Shown: positions 19,008-26,874 of the stretch, one piece after another
Layout of the letters: every line of letters begins with the position of its first letter
Position numbering within the stretch: the first letter of the stretch is position 1
Source of the DNA: Poindextera sp963719975
GTDB taxonomy: Bacteria; Pseudomonadota; Alphaproteobacteria; Caulobacterales; Caulobacteraceae
Length of the DNA: 64,000 nucleotides
Direction of reading: 5' to 3'
Assembly: GCA_963719975.1 (NCBI GenBank)
Contig: CAVRED010000001.1
Location: 1-64,000 of the forward strand
Translations under genes and position numbers: made by a program
Notes under the pieces: generated by a model
What the model was told of the DNA's origin: nothing
The model's input: only the letters and a program-made list of their open reading frames with translations
Database searches by the model: none

Positions 19008-19454
19008 CTAGCGGTCCATCACCCGGCCATCTTTCCAAGTGATCTCCGGGCGATACTGGTCCGGGCCTGAGTAGTTGGGATACAGCCGAAATCCCGGGCG
19101 GCGAAAGTGTGGAAAGGTGGCGTAAAAGCTCTCCGCGTCCTCCGTGATCAGGTCGATGCGCAGCCCGCCGGCTTCCCGCAACGATCGGACGATGAGTTCG
19201 CGAGCAATGCCTCGCCGGCGGTGATCGGGGTGAACCGCAATCAGCGAGAGGTGTGCCTGTATCTCACCGTCGCTTTGGAGCTGGGAGAATCCAACAAGCG
19301 CCCCCGCTTCAGCTGCAACAAAGGTAGTGACGCCCGGGGCCGTGAGCACGCGGTCCGCACGCTCAGGATCTTCCACGAACGACGACCAGTGTTCCAATTC
19401 GCACAGCCGTAGCACGCCCGGCAGATCAGCCAATGCGTAGCGTCGGAACTCCAT
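19008..19454 (-). CDS. GNAT-family N-acetyltransferase
   Basis: 148 aa, intact. MEFRRYALADLPGVLRLCELEHW is the usual GNAT first strand and helix; VAAEAGALVGFSQLQ and AHLSLIAVHPDHRRRGIARELI form the acetyl-CoA binding core (motif A, R/Q-x-x-G-x-G/A: RRRGIA). FYATFPHFRRPGFRLYPNYSG is the C-terminal region. It transfers an acetyl group from acetyl-CoA to an unknown amine. Single gene with no functional neighbours. Confidence 0.88.
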   Translation of the reverse strand: MEFRRYALADLPGVLRLCELEHWSSFVEDPERADRVLTAPGVTTFVAAEAGALVGFSQLQSDGEIQAHLSLIAVHPDHRRRGIARELIVRSLREAGGLRIDLITEDAESFYATFPHFRRPGFRLYPNYSGPDQYRPEITWKDGRVMDR

Positions 19455-19561
19455 GGACGAACGTCCTCAGGTGGCAGGGCAACGTCCTACACCGAGCCAG
19501 CGGGATCTTCCAATGTCCGCTCCCCCCGGGTCGTCCTCACTGTCCCGTCGAGAACCGAGAC

Positions 19562-20113
19562 CTAGGCCGGCGGGCCGAGCTGCCAAGTCTGAACGACCAT
19601 GCCGAGTGCGAAACCCTTGCCGGTGACGGTCAAAATCTGGCCGGCCGTGGTCTGGTCGAGCGCGTTCTGCGGTGCGCAAAGCGCTCGACTGAGCAGCGCC
19701 GGCGCCTCGCGGACCTCGAAGTGAGCGCACTGCCAGGGGTTGGCCGGCGCAGTGCCGGTGACGGTAAGCGTTCGGCTCGTGGGGTGGCCGACTAGCCCCG
19801 CTGTCAGACCAACCGCCCCGAACGCCAGGCCAATGTAGGTGGCGAGACCGAGACTCAGCGCGAAGGCCGGGACGCGCAGCCACGGATTTCGCACCCATCT
19901 TGCGGGCGCGCGACCGCTCATCGGCCCGCCCGGTCGCGACCACCAAGCGACCAGCAGCGCGACCAAAGCCCCCGCCGCGAGTGAGATCTGCATTCCAAGA
20001 ACGCTCGGCAGGACAGGGGTAAACAGACCCCCCAACACCAAGACGGCGATCGCGACGAGAACAACGGTCGCTGGCCAGCGCCCGCCCGCTCGTGGTTGGG
20101 GGGTGTCCACCAT
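19562..20113 (-). CDS. Membrane protein of unknown function
   Basis: 183 aa from ATG 20113, which has ggcggg upstream; an in-frame ATG at 20131 would add six residues. Three hydrophobic segments: ATVVLVAIAVLVLGGLFTPVL, ISLAAGALVALLVAWW and FALSLGLATYIGLAFGAVGLTAG. The C-terminal 70 residues (LTVTGTAPANPWQCAHFEVREAPALL and TAGQILTVTGKGFALGMVV) look like an extracytoplasmic beta domain, with two Cys that could pair. I do not recognise a family. Confidence 0.6.
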   Translation of the reverse strand: MVDTPQPRAGGRWPATVVLVAIAVLVLGGLFTPVLPSVLGMQISLAAGALVALLVAWWSRPGGPMSGRAPARWVRNPWLRVPAFALSLGLATYIGLAFGAVGLTAGLVGHPTSRTLTVTGTAPANPWQCAHFEVREAPALLSRALCAPQNALDQTTAGQILTVTGKGFALGMVVQTWQLGPPA

Positions 20114-20458
20114 TTTCCCGCCATAACACATGTGGGCAGCGGAAAGCTTGGAGCTGTGAAGATTCCGGCTGCAGACGAGTTGACTGTCGCGCCCCGGTCA
20201 GCGAAAGCGGTGGCGCGAAGGCTTTGCCCGGGCGGACGATCCAGCGAGCGCGGCGATGAACAGAATGGCCAGGGCATTGTTCATCGACGATATTTCGTCC
20301 CGATCGCGGCGCATCGGGTTTCGGCTCCCGACCTGGTTGGCCGGTTGCCGCTCTCCATGCCGGTCTATAGCGTGACGCCCGGTTCTTAGACGTACGCCGT
20401 CCGCTAGCGCCGTGAATCCAGCCGGGCAGAGGCCGCGCTCAACAAAACAGGGGATGTC
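20114..20458. other. Divergent intergenic region, with a possible small signal-peptide ORF
   Basis: 345 bases between leftward and rightward genes. On the minus strand 20284-20198 encodes a 28-residue peptide, MNNALAILFIAALAGSSARA then KPSRHRFR, that looks like a bare signal peptide. It may be the start of a degraded exported protein whose frame is lost. Otherwise I see nothing clear; promoters for both flanking genes should be here. Confidence 0.3.
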
Positions 20459-20863
20459 ATGAAGTTTGTTTCAGCACTGCCGGCGCTGCTCGCGATCGCC
20501 GCGATCGCCGCGGCGACCGCAGGCGCGGCCTCCGCAGCCGACTTCTCCGGGACCTGGAGCGCAAGCGCCGTCCTCGAGCAGAACGGACAGATCGTCTTCA
20601 CAACCACCCCTGTCTGCACCTTCCAGCAGTCCGGCGACCGGATCAGCGGCACGTGCAAGGGGCCTAATGCGCTCGGGCCGGCCGCGGGAACCGCCGACGG
20701 GGCGAATATCTCCTGGCAGTGGGAAGCCACCGCGAACGCGACCGGTGCGACGGGGGTGTCGACCTGGAACGGGACCCTTGGACCGGATGGCGTCATCCGG
20801 GGTCAGATGTCGGGACAGGCCATGCCGGGCGTGATGGCTCCCTTCACGGCCCAGAGGCAGTAG
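20459..20863 (+). CDS. Small exported beta-rich protein
   Basis: 134 aa. Clear signal peptide (MKFVSALPALLAIAAIAAAT through AGAASA). The mature part starts ADFSGTWSASAVLEQNGQIVF and alternates short strands: VCTFQQSGDRISGTCKG, ISWQWEATANATGATGVSTW, NGTLGPDGVIRGQMSG. FSGTW near the N-terminus plus repeated strand-turn units recalls small periplasmic lipocalin-like proteins of alphaproteobacteria. Two Cys could form a disulphide. Function unknown. A gggg-containing ribosome site precedes the ATG. Confidence 0.7.
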   Translation: MKFVSALPALLAIAAIAAATAGAASAADFSGTWSASAVLEQNGQIVFTTTPVCTFQQSGDRISGTCKGPNALGPAAGTADGANISWQWEATANATGATGVSTWNGTLGPDGVIRGQMSGQAMPGVMAPFTAQRQ

Positions 20864-21014
20864 CGCCCCCGCTCGCTCGGTCGGCGCGGGTCCAGGCTTC
20901 AATAGCGGGGAGGTCCGTCCGCCCGTTAGAAAAGCCACTGGTCATCCCGCTCGGCACGCGCCACGGCGCGGCCACGCTCATCATGGAACGGGAGAGGCGT
21001 CCCCGGGTGAAGGG

Positions 21015-21256
21015 GTGATCTACACCTTCAGCTTCATGTTCCACGCGAACGCGCCCTACGCGATCGGCTACGTGACGCTGAACGAAAGGCGACCAACTTC
21101 GTCGAATGCGACCTCTCGGCCCTGAAGATCGGCCAGAAGGTGAAGCTGCACTTTCAGCGGACCGAAAACGGTCCGTCCGTGCCGGTGTTCGCGCCAACAA
21201 AGCCAGTCTTGCAATTTACGACGTCACGGCTGATGGATTGCGTGGTCGCTGCGTAG
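21015..21256 (+). pseudogene. Remnant of a DUF35 OB-fold (acyl-CoA-associated) protein
   Basis: VIYTFSFMFHANAPYAIGYVTLNE in one frame is continued in another by ATNFVECDLSALKIGQKVKLHF and QRTENGPSVPVFAP. Joined, this is the OB-fold half of a DUF35 protein, a family that partners thiolases or HMG-CoA-synthase-like enzymes. The N-terminal zinc ribbon is missing and there is no ribosome site or convincing start. The frame break is near 21088. It sits in the 424-base gap 20864-21287, which holds nothing else. Confidence 0.6.
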
Positions 21257-21287
21257 GTCGCGGTGCCGTTTTCCTTGGGGGGTTCTT

Positions 21288-21497
21288 ATGAAGAAGCTTG
21301 TTGCGGCCGGCACCGTCCTCGCCGCCATTGCTTTCACCGCCGGCGCGGCGTCCGCGCACACGTGCTACGCGCACAGCCGGGTCGCGTACGGCTACGGCAT
21401 TTCGCCATACCTCGGGACGGCTAAGGTGATCGCACTGCGTGAGTGTGCGGTGCGGACGCCCCGCGGCCTGGTCTGCGTCATCACCAGCTGCCGCTAG
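21288..21497 (+). CDS. Small exported protein with four Cys
   Basis: 69 aa. Signal peptide MKKLVAAGTVLAAIAFTAGA then ASA, cleaved before HTCYAHSRVAYGYG. The mature 45 residues contain Cys in HTCYAH, RECAVR, LVCVI and TSCR, so two disulphides are possible. A strong purine run (ggggggttctt) precedes the ATG. No family recognised. It follows a decayed gene and precedes a gene-free stretch of about 235 bases. Confidence 0.6.
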   Translation: MKKLVAAGTVLAAIAFTAGAASAHTCYAHSRVAYGYGISPYLGTAKVIALRECAVRTPRGLVCVITSCR

Positions 21498-21733
21498 AGC
21501 GCTAGGACGGGGCGCGTTGACCAGCGGGCTCGTAGACGGCGCTGGCCGACCTGGACAAGGTGGCACATGTCCCGGCTGGGCCTCTGTTACATCGTCATGC
21601 TGGCCGCGTGCTTATGTCGACAACGGCAATAGCCTCCCGATTTGACCTCCCGCCGTCCGTCGGGGTCTATGAGCATCGCGCCCGTGCCCTTGTCATCGTT
21701 GAAGCGTGGCTGGAGGTTGAGGCCGCGCGTCGC

Positions 21734-22120
21734 CTAGCAGCCCAAGTCGTGGGCCGTGGCTGCTTGGTCCTTCAAACTCTTCGCACATTGCGCGGGAAGC
21801 GTCGGATCACCCGCCGCCGCCGGTAAGGTCTCGCGGGTCTGCTCCAGGGCCGTACGGAACTGGGCGGCGACGGGAGAGTTGGCCGCCGTCAAATGATCCG
21901 AGCACGACTGCAGGGCCGTCAGCAGCGCCTGGCAATCGGGCGGGAGGGTCGACGCCACGACGGCTGCGGGCGATGCGGCCCCCGGCGACATTCTGGCCGT
22001 GGATGAGGTTGCGCTCGCCGAGCCAGTCGCAGCCTCGCCGGTACTCTTCTGGCAGCCGCCGACCGCAATGACCCCAGCTGCAATTGCCGCCAGCACCGCG
22101 CCTTTGACTGCGAGATTCAT
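21734..22120 (-). CDS. Small lipoprotein of unknown function
   Basis: 128 aa from ATG 22120, which has ggagaag just upstream. MNLAVKGAVLAAIAAGVIAVGGC is a lipoprotein signal peptide with lipobox AVGG-Cys23. A Ser/Ala/Thr-rich spacer follows, then a helical domain with four Cys (LPPDCQALLTALQSCSDHL, PAQCAKSLKDQAATAHDLGC), spaced as in a small disulphide-bonded four-helix protein. It probably sits on the outer or inner membrane facing the periplasm. Confidence 0.7.
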   Translation of the reverse strand: MNLAVKGAVLAAIAAGVIAVGGCQKSTGEAATGSASATSSTARMSPGAASPAAVVASTLPPDCQALLTALQSCSDHLTAANSPVAAQFRTALEQTRETLPAAAGDPTLPAQCAKSLKDQAATAHDLGC

Positions 22121-22354
22121 TCGCTTCTCCTGCAATCGCACGGCGATCAAGCTGCTATGAATACATCGCGAAAAGGTCAATGGGATACGTGTTTCCCGAT
22201 CAAGGGCCTGAGGCTCTGAAGAGCCGGTGCTCGCCCAGCCTAGCGTGTCGGATCAGACGCTGGGAGCACGAAGCGGTCATCGACGCCATGCAAGAGAGGC
22301 TGGAGCGCAAGCCAAATGGCGGGCGGAGCCAAGGCGACCGGCATGTCCGGGCGG

Positions 22355-22440
22355 GTGTCCACTATGGGTCGAAAGCGGACATCAGCGAGCTGCCCAATCG
22401 GGGCCTTCGCTATGACCGCTTTGAGTCAAGAGCGGTCATC
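22355..22440. repeat. Dispersed palindromic repeat, copy 12
   Basis: GTGTCCACTATGGGTCGAAA then GCGGACATCAGC and TATGACCGCTTTGAGTCAAG with AGCGGTCAT. Lies in the 414-base gap 22121-22534, where no gene is apparent. Confidence 0.78.
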
Positions 22441-22534
22441 GCAGCACTGGACGTTCGCGTGGCGTTGGCGCCGCGACCGCCATCTGCCACCTTCGCGGCA
22501 CGAACCTCGCCTTCGCATTGGCAGACTTCCCCAA

Positions 22535-23452
22535 ATGACGAGAATGACCTTCGTTCAGGGTGGCAAGGGCGAGCGGCGGGTCTGGCACGCCGAGGTCGAG
22601 GGCCGCGACGAGTCGCTCATCGCTGTTGTCAACGGACACGCGATCGGAGGCGGCTTGAGAGACGCCGAGGGTGCGTTCTCCATTAAGTGGGCGGCCAGGG
22701 GCGGCGTGGTCTACCGGGCGGACTGCGCCAGCCATGCGCTCGACGGCGCTCGCGCCCTGATCCTCAACCCCGGACAGCCATACGAGTTGGAGTTTACCGG
22801 CAGGACGATCAGCGAAACGCTGTGCGTCTTCTTTTCCAATGATCTGGCGAACGACGCCTGGGCCAGTTTGAGCGACCCGGCGGGCGCTCTGGAGGGTATG
22901 GCGGCCGCTGCGCCTGCCTTCCCTGAACTCGTGTTCGCTCCAGACGGCCTGATCGCCAACGAGCTGGCGACAGTCAGGTCGAGCTTCGAGCGACAAGACC
23001 CCAGCGAGGACTTCGGGGAGGAGCGTGGGCTGCTCCTGTTGGGCCGCCTGATGGCGACGGCACAGTTGCACCGCCGACAGGCGGAAAGGATTCCGGCGCT
23101 CAGGCCTGCGACGCGACGCGCGCTACTCGCAAGGTTACAGCGGGTTCGCGACCTGATCGATGACCAGCCGGCGCAAGCTCCGGCCCTGGCGGTTCTGGCG
23201 ACCGAGTGCGCCATCTCGAAGTTTCACCTCTTGCGCCTCTTCAAGTCAGCGTTCGGCTGCACGCCGGCCGGCTATTCCCGCGCGCGCCGGGTTGAGCGCG
23301 CGAGCGCGCTGCTGCGGACGACCAACAAGACGGTGGAACAGATCGCCGACGAGCTGGGCTACGGGAGCGCGACGTCCTTGATCCGCGCGTTCAGTGCGGT
23401 CTGCGGGGAGACGCCTGGAGCCTATCGGGCGAGGATTCGCAACCTGGGCTGA
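22535..23452 (+). CDS. AraC-family transcriptional regulator
   Basis: 305 aa from ATG 22535; the open frame extends further left only through the repeat. The N-terminal half is a cupin-like sensing domain (ALILNPGQPYELEFTGRTIS). The C-terminal 100 residues hold two HTH motifs: ALAVLATECAISKFHLLRLFKSAFG and TVEQIADELGYGSATSLIRAF, with CTPAGYSRARRVERA between and the closing GETPGAYR. It probably controls the VOC gene 109 bases downstream or other targets. The effector is unknown. Confidence 0.87.
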   Translation: MTRMTFVQGGKGERRVWHAEVEGRDESLIAVVNGHAIGGGLRDAEGAFSIKWAARGGVVYRADCASHALDGARALILNPGQPYELEFTGRTISETLCVFFSNDLANDAWASLSDPAGALEGMAAAAPAFPELVFAPDGLIANELATVRSSFERQDPSEDFGEERGLLLLGRLMATAQLHRRQAERIPALRPATRRALLARLQRVRDLIDDQPAQAPALAVLATECAISKFHLLRLFKSAFGCTPAGYSRARRVERASALLRTTNKTVEQIADELGYGSATSLIRAFSAVCGETPGAYRARIRNLG

Positions 23453-23561
23453 TGTCTGCGGTCACCTAGACGCGGTAGAGGCTTTGTCATCTGGGCCGCC
23501 TCCTACGGCAGCCCGGAGTGATGGAGCAGGACATGCACTTCTTACGGTCGAGGAGACAACG

Positions 23562-23957
23562 ATGCAGCTAGGCCTGGGTTCGGTCAGTCAGATCGCGCTG
23601 AACGTCACGGACGTTGACGCCGCCGAGACGTTCTACGCAGAGACGCTGGGGCTGCGGAAGATCTTCCGACCGCAGCCTCACATGGTGTTCTTCGACTGCG
23701 GCGGCCTGAGCCTACTGCTCGAGAAAGGGCACGACGGAACGCCTGTCGGAGGCGCGGTGATCTACTTCGACTGCGCAGACATTTCGCTGACGGTCCGCGA
23801 ACTCAAGAGCCGAGGCGTGGTGTTCGAGCACCCAGTCCACCTCATCACGCGCCAGCCGACCTACGACCTGTATATGGCCTTCTTCAGAGACCCTGACGGC
23901 AACATGCTCGCGCTTAGCCACCAGGCGCCGAAGGGCTACGTCCCGCCAGCGAGCTAG
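23562..23957 (+). CDS. VOC-family (glyoxalase/dioxygenase fold) protein
   Basis: 131 aa from ATG 23562 with gaggag upstream. SVSQIALNVTDVDAAETFYAETLGL and RKIFRPQPHMVFFDCGGLSLLL are the first beta-alpha-beta unit; ITRQPTYDLYMAFFRDPDGNMLALSHQ is the second, with the usual D-P-D-G-N near the last metal-binding strand. Such single-module VOC proteins dimerise to make a metal site (glyoxalase, resistance or catabolic roles). Preceded by the AraC regulator, so possibly an inducible pair. Confidence 0.85.
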   Translation: MQLGLGSVSQIALNVTDVDAAETFYAETLGLRKIFRPQPHMVFFDCGGLSLLLEKGHDGTPVGGAVIYFDCADISLTVRELKSRGVVFEHPVHLITRQPTYDLYMAFFRDPDGNMLALSHQAPKGYVPPAS

Positions 23958-23989
23958 GGCCGGCGCGCATCTTCTGGCTCTCGGACGAA

Positions 23990-24040
23990 CGGCCGCTCTG
24001 GGTCGAAAGCAGACGTCGGCGGCGGGCCGGAATGCGGACA
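23990..24040. repeat. Dispersed palindromic repeat, copy 13 (last copy in the window)
   Basis: GGCCGCTCTGGGTCGAAAGC then AGACGTCGG and GGAATGCGGACA. I found no member of the family to the right of this point. Confidence 0.7.
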
Positions 24041-24160
24041 ATCCCGCGGTCTCCGGAGCAAGCGATGCCCGAGACGCGGTCGGAAAAAAATGATCTGGCA
24101 TAGCAACTTGCGAGGATTTTTGCTTTGTTCGGACCCGGTCCGACAGGCAAAGACCGGCGA

Positions 24161-24413
24161 TCATTCTGGCCCCCTACCTGTCGAGCGGGGTCGGGCCGAG
24201 GCGAGCCGCAGGCGCAAGACCTCGGCAACGGCATGCTGCTCTTCGTCGGCGAGCCCGGCGAATTCGGTGCACAGGCGTCCGTCCTCGGCGTCGAACGCGG
24301 CTGATCTCGGCGGCACCGTCCACATCGTGGTTCATCAGCGTTATTGGGATCGGTTCGCGACTGTTCTCGACAATTGGGCAGATCGCCTCGGCTAACTCCT
24401 GGGTCGTGGTCAT
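24161..24413 (-). CDS. Small protein of unknown function, one frameshift
   Basis: Start ATG 24413 with ggagag upstream: MTTTQELAEAICPIVENSRE, PIPITLMNHDVDGAAEIS. A +1 shift near 24297 then gives FDAEDGRLCTEFAGLADEEQ and HAVAEVLRLRLASARPRSTG, stop at 24161-24163. About 83 aa when joined. Acidic and helical; no family recognised. It is the leftmost gene I would place with the integrative element. Confidence 0.5.
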
Positions 24414-24532
24414 CGCTCTCCGGCGGAAGGTAACTTGGCGGCTTCCTACATCCCACACGGTGGCGCGCACCTGACCTTTCAAGCTATCCTGGATCACGCG
24501 GGGTACGGATAGAACTCTGGTAGGAAACGTGG

Positions 24533-24745
24533 ATGAGTCAGCGACTGACGATTGGAGAAGTGTCCGAGCGCTCCGGGGTATCGATCAGCACCTTGGATCA
24601 CTGGCGTATAGATGGAATGGGACCGCCTGCCCAACGGATCGACGGTCGGATCTCGTACGACCAGGAGTTTTTCGAAGCTTGGCTTGCAGTCTACTCGGCA
24701 AATTCCGGCAAGGACCGACAACGCCCCGGAGCGCGGCGCCGATAG
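24533..24745 (+). CDS. MerR/AlpA-like helix-turn-helix protein
   Basis: 70 aa. LTIGEVSERSGVSISTLDHW is a MerR-type HTH, followed by the wing RIDGMGPPAQRIDGRISYDQ and a short helix EFFEAWLAVY. It matches the size and form of AlpA-like excisionase/regulators, which read a Tyr/Trp-containing wing into DNA. It is the only gene of the block on the + strand and converges with 24749-25750, 3 bases away. Confidence 0.7.
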   Translation: MSQRLTIGEVSERSGVSISTLDHWRIDGMGPPAQRIDGRISYDQEFFEAWLAVYSANSGKDRQRPGARRR

Positions 24746-24748
24746 CAG

Positions 24749-25750
24749 CTAGCCCGCCCACTTTGAGGATCGCTCGCCGCGCGACCATCGCCGGGTTGTA
24801 GGCGTTCGTTTGGCGCGGCCGGACCGGTCATCGCGATGAGGGACGGGGAGAACCGGGCAGATGGTCCAACCGGTCTGAGGCAGCTCCTTGCCGAGTCGCT
24901 CGGATATGCGCTTGGCGGCTGTCTCCGACCACGGGATGATCTCGCCGCGCGCCTCGTCGAAGGCGCTGTGCTCGAGGTACGAGTACACCCAGCCTGCGTC
25001 GGCAACCCGAAGAGCTAGCTCGCGGATGGCTGCGGCAGACCAGCGATCCCGGTGGTCTGCTTCATCGACCGCCTGAGAGGAAGAATCGTAGGGCTCCGCC
25101 GGGGACGCGGGCGCCGGTTCTAAAGGTTTTCCTAAAGAGTCTACGCGGAAGCCGGCTTCGTCTGCTGGCGAAGGAGCCTTCGCCTCCGCGACGGCGAGGG
25201 ACGAAGCAGCGTTCGCCCCGGACGCTACGGCGCCCGAGATCTCCTTCGCCACTGTTGGCGGCCCGGGCGAAGGGATCACGGCTACGTAGTGGTTGGACCC
25301 GCCCGCGATTTGGCTGACCTTGATGTAGCTCAGACGCCGCAACTGCGCGATGGCGGTTTGGACCGTGCGTTCGGTGTAGCCGATCGTGATCGCGATCGAC
25401 GACTGCGAACGCCACGCGTAGCCCCGTTCCGCATTGAGATCGTGCATGATGAGGCCGGCCACCACCTTTGCGGTCGCGCGGAGCCTGGGGTCAGCAAGTA
25501 TGTGTTCGTGCCAGCAGAGCTTGTCGCGATCGAAGCTCGGCCCGCGGGTAACGGGGCCGAACTTGCTCGGTCGTGCAGGCTGGCGTGGCGCCGCGGCACC
25601 GCCACTGTCGCCGTCGTTCGCCGTCACGACGGGCCGCGCGACTGACCGCTCGCTGAAAAACGACCGGCAATTCCGTGCAGAGGGCGATTCACGGACTAGC
25701 CTGCGGTTTTGTATTGGGAGGTGGAAGCCACCGCCCTTGAATCCGCCCAC
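24749..25750 (-). CDS. HTH-domain replication-initiator-like protein of the integrative element
   Basis: Up to 333 aa. The central domain LCWHEHILADPRLRATAKVV then GLIMHDLNAERGYAWRSQSSIAITIGYTERTVQTAIAQLRRLSYI is a HTH_36-type winged helix, as in plasmid/phage replication or regulatory proteins. It is followed by a low-complexity Ala/Pro/Ser linker, then a second helical region (AIRELALRVADAGWVYSYLEHSAF) and a basic tail. The N-terminal 45 residues are disordered and overlap the AlpA gene; a GTG near 25624 (TANDGDSGG) is an alternative start. Replication role is inferred from layout only. Confidence 0.6.
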   Translation of the reverse strand: MGGFKGGGFHLPIQNRRLVRESPSARNCRSFFSERSVARPVVTANDGDSGGAAAPRQPARPSKFGPVTRGPSFDRDKLCWHEHILADPRLRATAKVVAGLIMHDLNAERGYAWRSQSSIAITIGYTERTVQTAIAQLRRLSYIKVSQIAGGSNHYVAVIPSPGPPTVAKEISGAVASGANAASSLAVAEAKAPSPADEAGFRVDSLGKPLEPAPASPAEPYDSSSQAVDEADHRDRWSAAAIRELALRVADAGWVYSYLEHSAFDEARGEIIPWSETAAKRISERLGKELPQTGWTICPVLPVPHRDDRSGRAKRTPTTRRWSRGERSSKWAG

Positions 25751-25956
25751 GCCAGCACGTCGGCGACGCGGTAGCGGATGCAGCGGCCGCGGCCGGGCTT
25801 CCCCAGATTGCTGAATTTTGGGCCTCCGCCGCGACTACGAAGGTTGGCCAAATATCCGGCGCTGACACTCAACATGGCCGCGACGAAATTCTCGTCGACG
25901 AAGCGCTCGCCAGCCTCCGGCGAGCCGGAGCAGGGGTCGGTTTGGACGCCGGGCAA
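25696..25956 (-). CDS. AlpA/excisionase-like DNA-binding protein
   Basis: 86 aa. ERFVDENFVAAMLSVSAGYLANLRSRGGGPKF carries the HTH (AAMLSVSAGYLANLR) followed by NLGKPGRGRCIRYRVADVLAWADSRA, the wing and final helix of the XRE/AlpA-like excisionase family (helix_turn_helix_17 type). Such proteins regulate integration and excision with the integrase. It overlaps the next gene of the leftward block by 55 bases, a sign of coupling. Confidence 0.72.
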   Translation of the reverse strand: MPGVQTDPCSGSPEAGERFVDENFVAAMLSVSAGYLANLRSRGGGPKFSNLGKPGRGRCIRYRVADVLAWADSRAVASTSQYKTAG

Positions 25957-26097
25957 GAGCTCGTTCCTCTCGGATCGCGGAGTTGATTCGCGGTAATTCG
26001 AGGGGACGCTAGGCGGGCTTCGTCGGGGTTTGGTCCCCCAGCCAGCTAGGGGGATCGGTCCAGCGCCTCGCAGACACCTGTCACAATTGCGAGTGGG

Positions 26098-26874
26098 TCA
26101 CGCGCGGCGCCGCTTGCGCCGCTGCGGTCGTCTCCCGGCTAGCGACGGCGATGCGGGGTCTTTTGACCGTCGGAAGTGGCGCTCATACGGAGGTGGATCG
26201 GCCGACTCCCATTCGGTCATTCTCGGCTGAACCTTCTCGAACTCAGGCAGAATGACGCCCTCTGGGGCCAAGCGCTTTTGCACTTCGTCGAAGAGCGTCT
26301 CCTGGGTGCACTTTCCTTCCCCGCAAACCGTCCGCGCCGTAGCGAGAAATAGCGCTTCCCAATTCTTGTGCACGAGCGATCCACGGTCACGCGCGCTTGC
26401 ATCGCCGGCGGCCTTTGCTGAGACCGAGACCAGCATGAAGTCGCCGCCCCAAAAGAACGCGCAAGTCGACCACCCGATCAGCTTTCCCAGCGCCTCTGGG
26501 CTCATAACGTCGAACGTCGGAGGCGACCAATTGAAGGCGCGGCCTGCGCGGCCGTCGGCCGCCTGGCCGGCGAGATTCAATTCCGACAGAGCGCCATAAG
26601 CGTGGTGGATCGCCCGGACCGCTGCCCGCTGCTTTCGTGTCTGCTCGTCGTGGATGATGAACTCGTCGAAGGCCTCCGCGACAGCGAGAAAATAGCCGTG
26701 GCCCCCGAGCGCCTGATCCTCCTGTGACGCTCGCAATGCGCGCCAGTTTCGGCGTGCGCGAAAGCCCTTCACCCGCAACAAGTAGATGGCTGCCGCGCTC
26801 CGTATCTGCCTCAGCGCCAGAGCTAGCCCTGCTGGCGTATCCGGGTCGGACAGATATTCTGTCGGCTCAGCCAC
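26098..26874 (-). CDS. Uncharacterised integrative-element protein
   Basis: 258 aa, intact, overlapping the integrase gene by 52 bases. Largely helical. An N-terminal basic region (IYLLRVKGFRARRNWRALRA), a middle part (FDEFIIHDEQTRKQRAAVRAIHHAYGALSELNL), the motif FNWSPPTFDVMSPEALGKLIGWSTCAFFWGGDF, and a strongly basic end (GRRPQRRKRRRA). No enzyme motif or membrane helix. I do not recognise the family; its position between integrase and excisionase-like gene suggests a cargo or transfer/regulatory role. Confidence 0.6.
   Translation of the reverse strand: MAEPTEYLSDPDTPAGLALALRQIRSAAAIYLLRVKGFRARRNWRALRASQEDQALGGHGYFLAVAEAFDEFIIHDEQTRKQRAAVRAIHHAYGALSELNLAGQAADGRAGRAFNWSPPTFDVMSPEALGKLIGWSTCAFFWGGDFMLVSVSAKAAGDASARDRGSLVHKNWEALFLATARTVCGEGKCTQETLFDEVQKRLAPEGVILPEFEKVQPRMTEWESADPPPYERHFRRSKDPASPSLAGRRPQRRKRRRA

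Noticed and set aside
18796..19011. Short + strand frame beginning MSALGHSANGSFWRLAVITEG
   Set aside because: It is translation of repeat copy 11 followed by low-complexity sequence.
21560..21826. Possible small gene on the + strand (VYEHRARALVIVEAWLEVEA)
   Set aside because: No ribosome site, no family, and its end is antisense to the better supported lipoprotein gene at 21734-22120.
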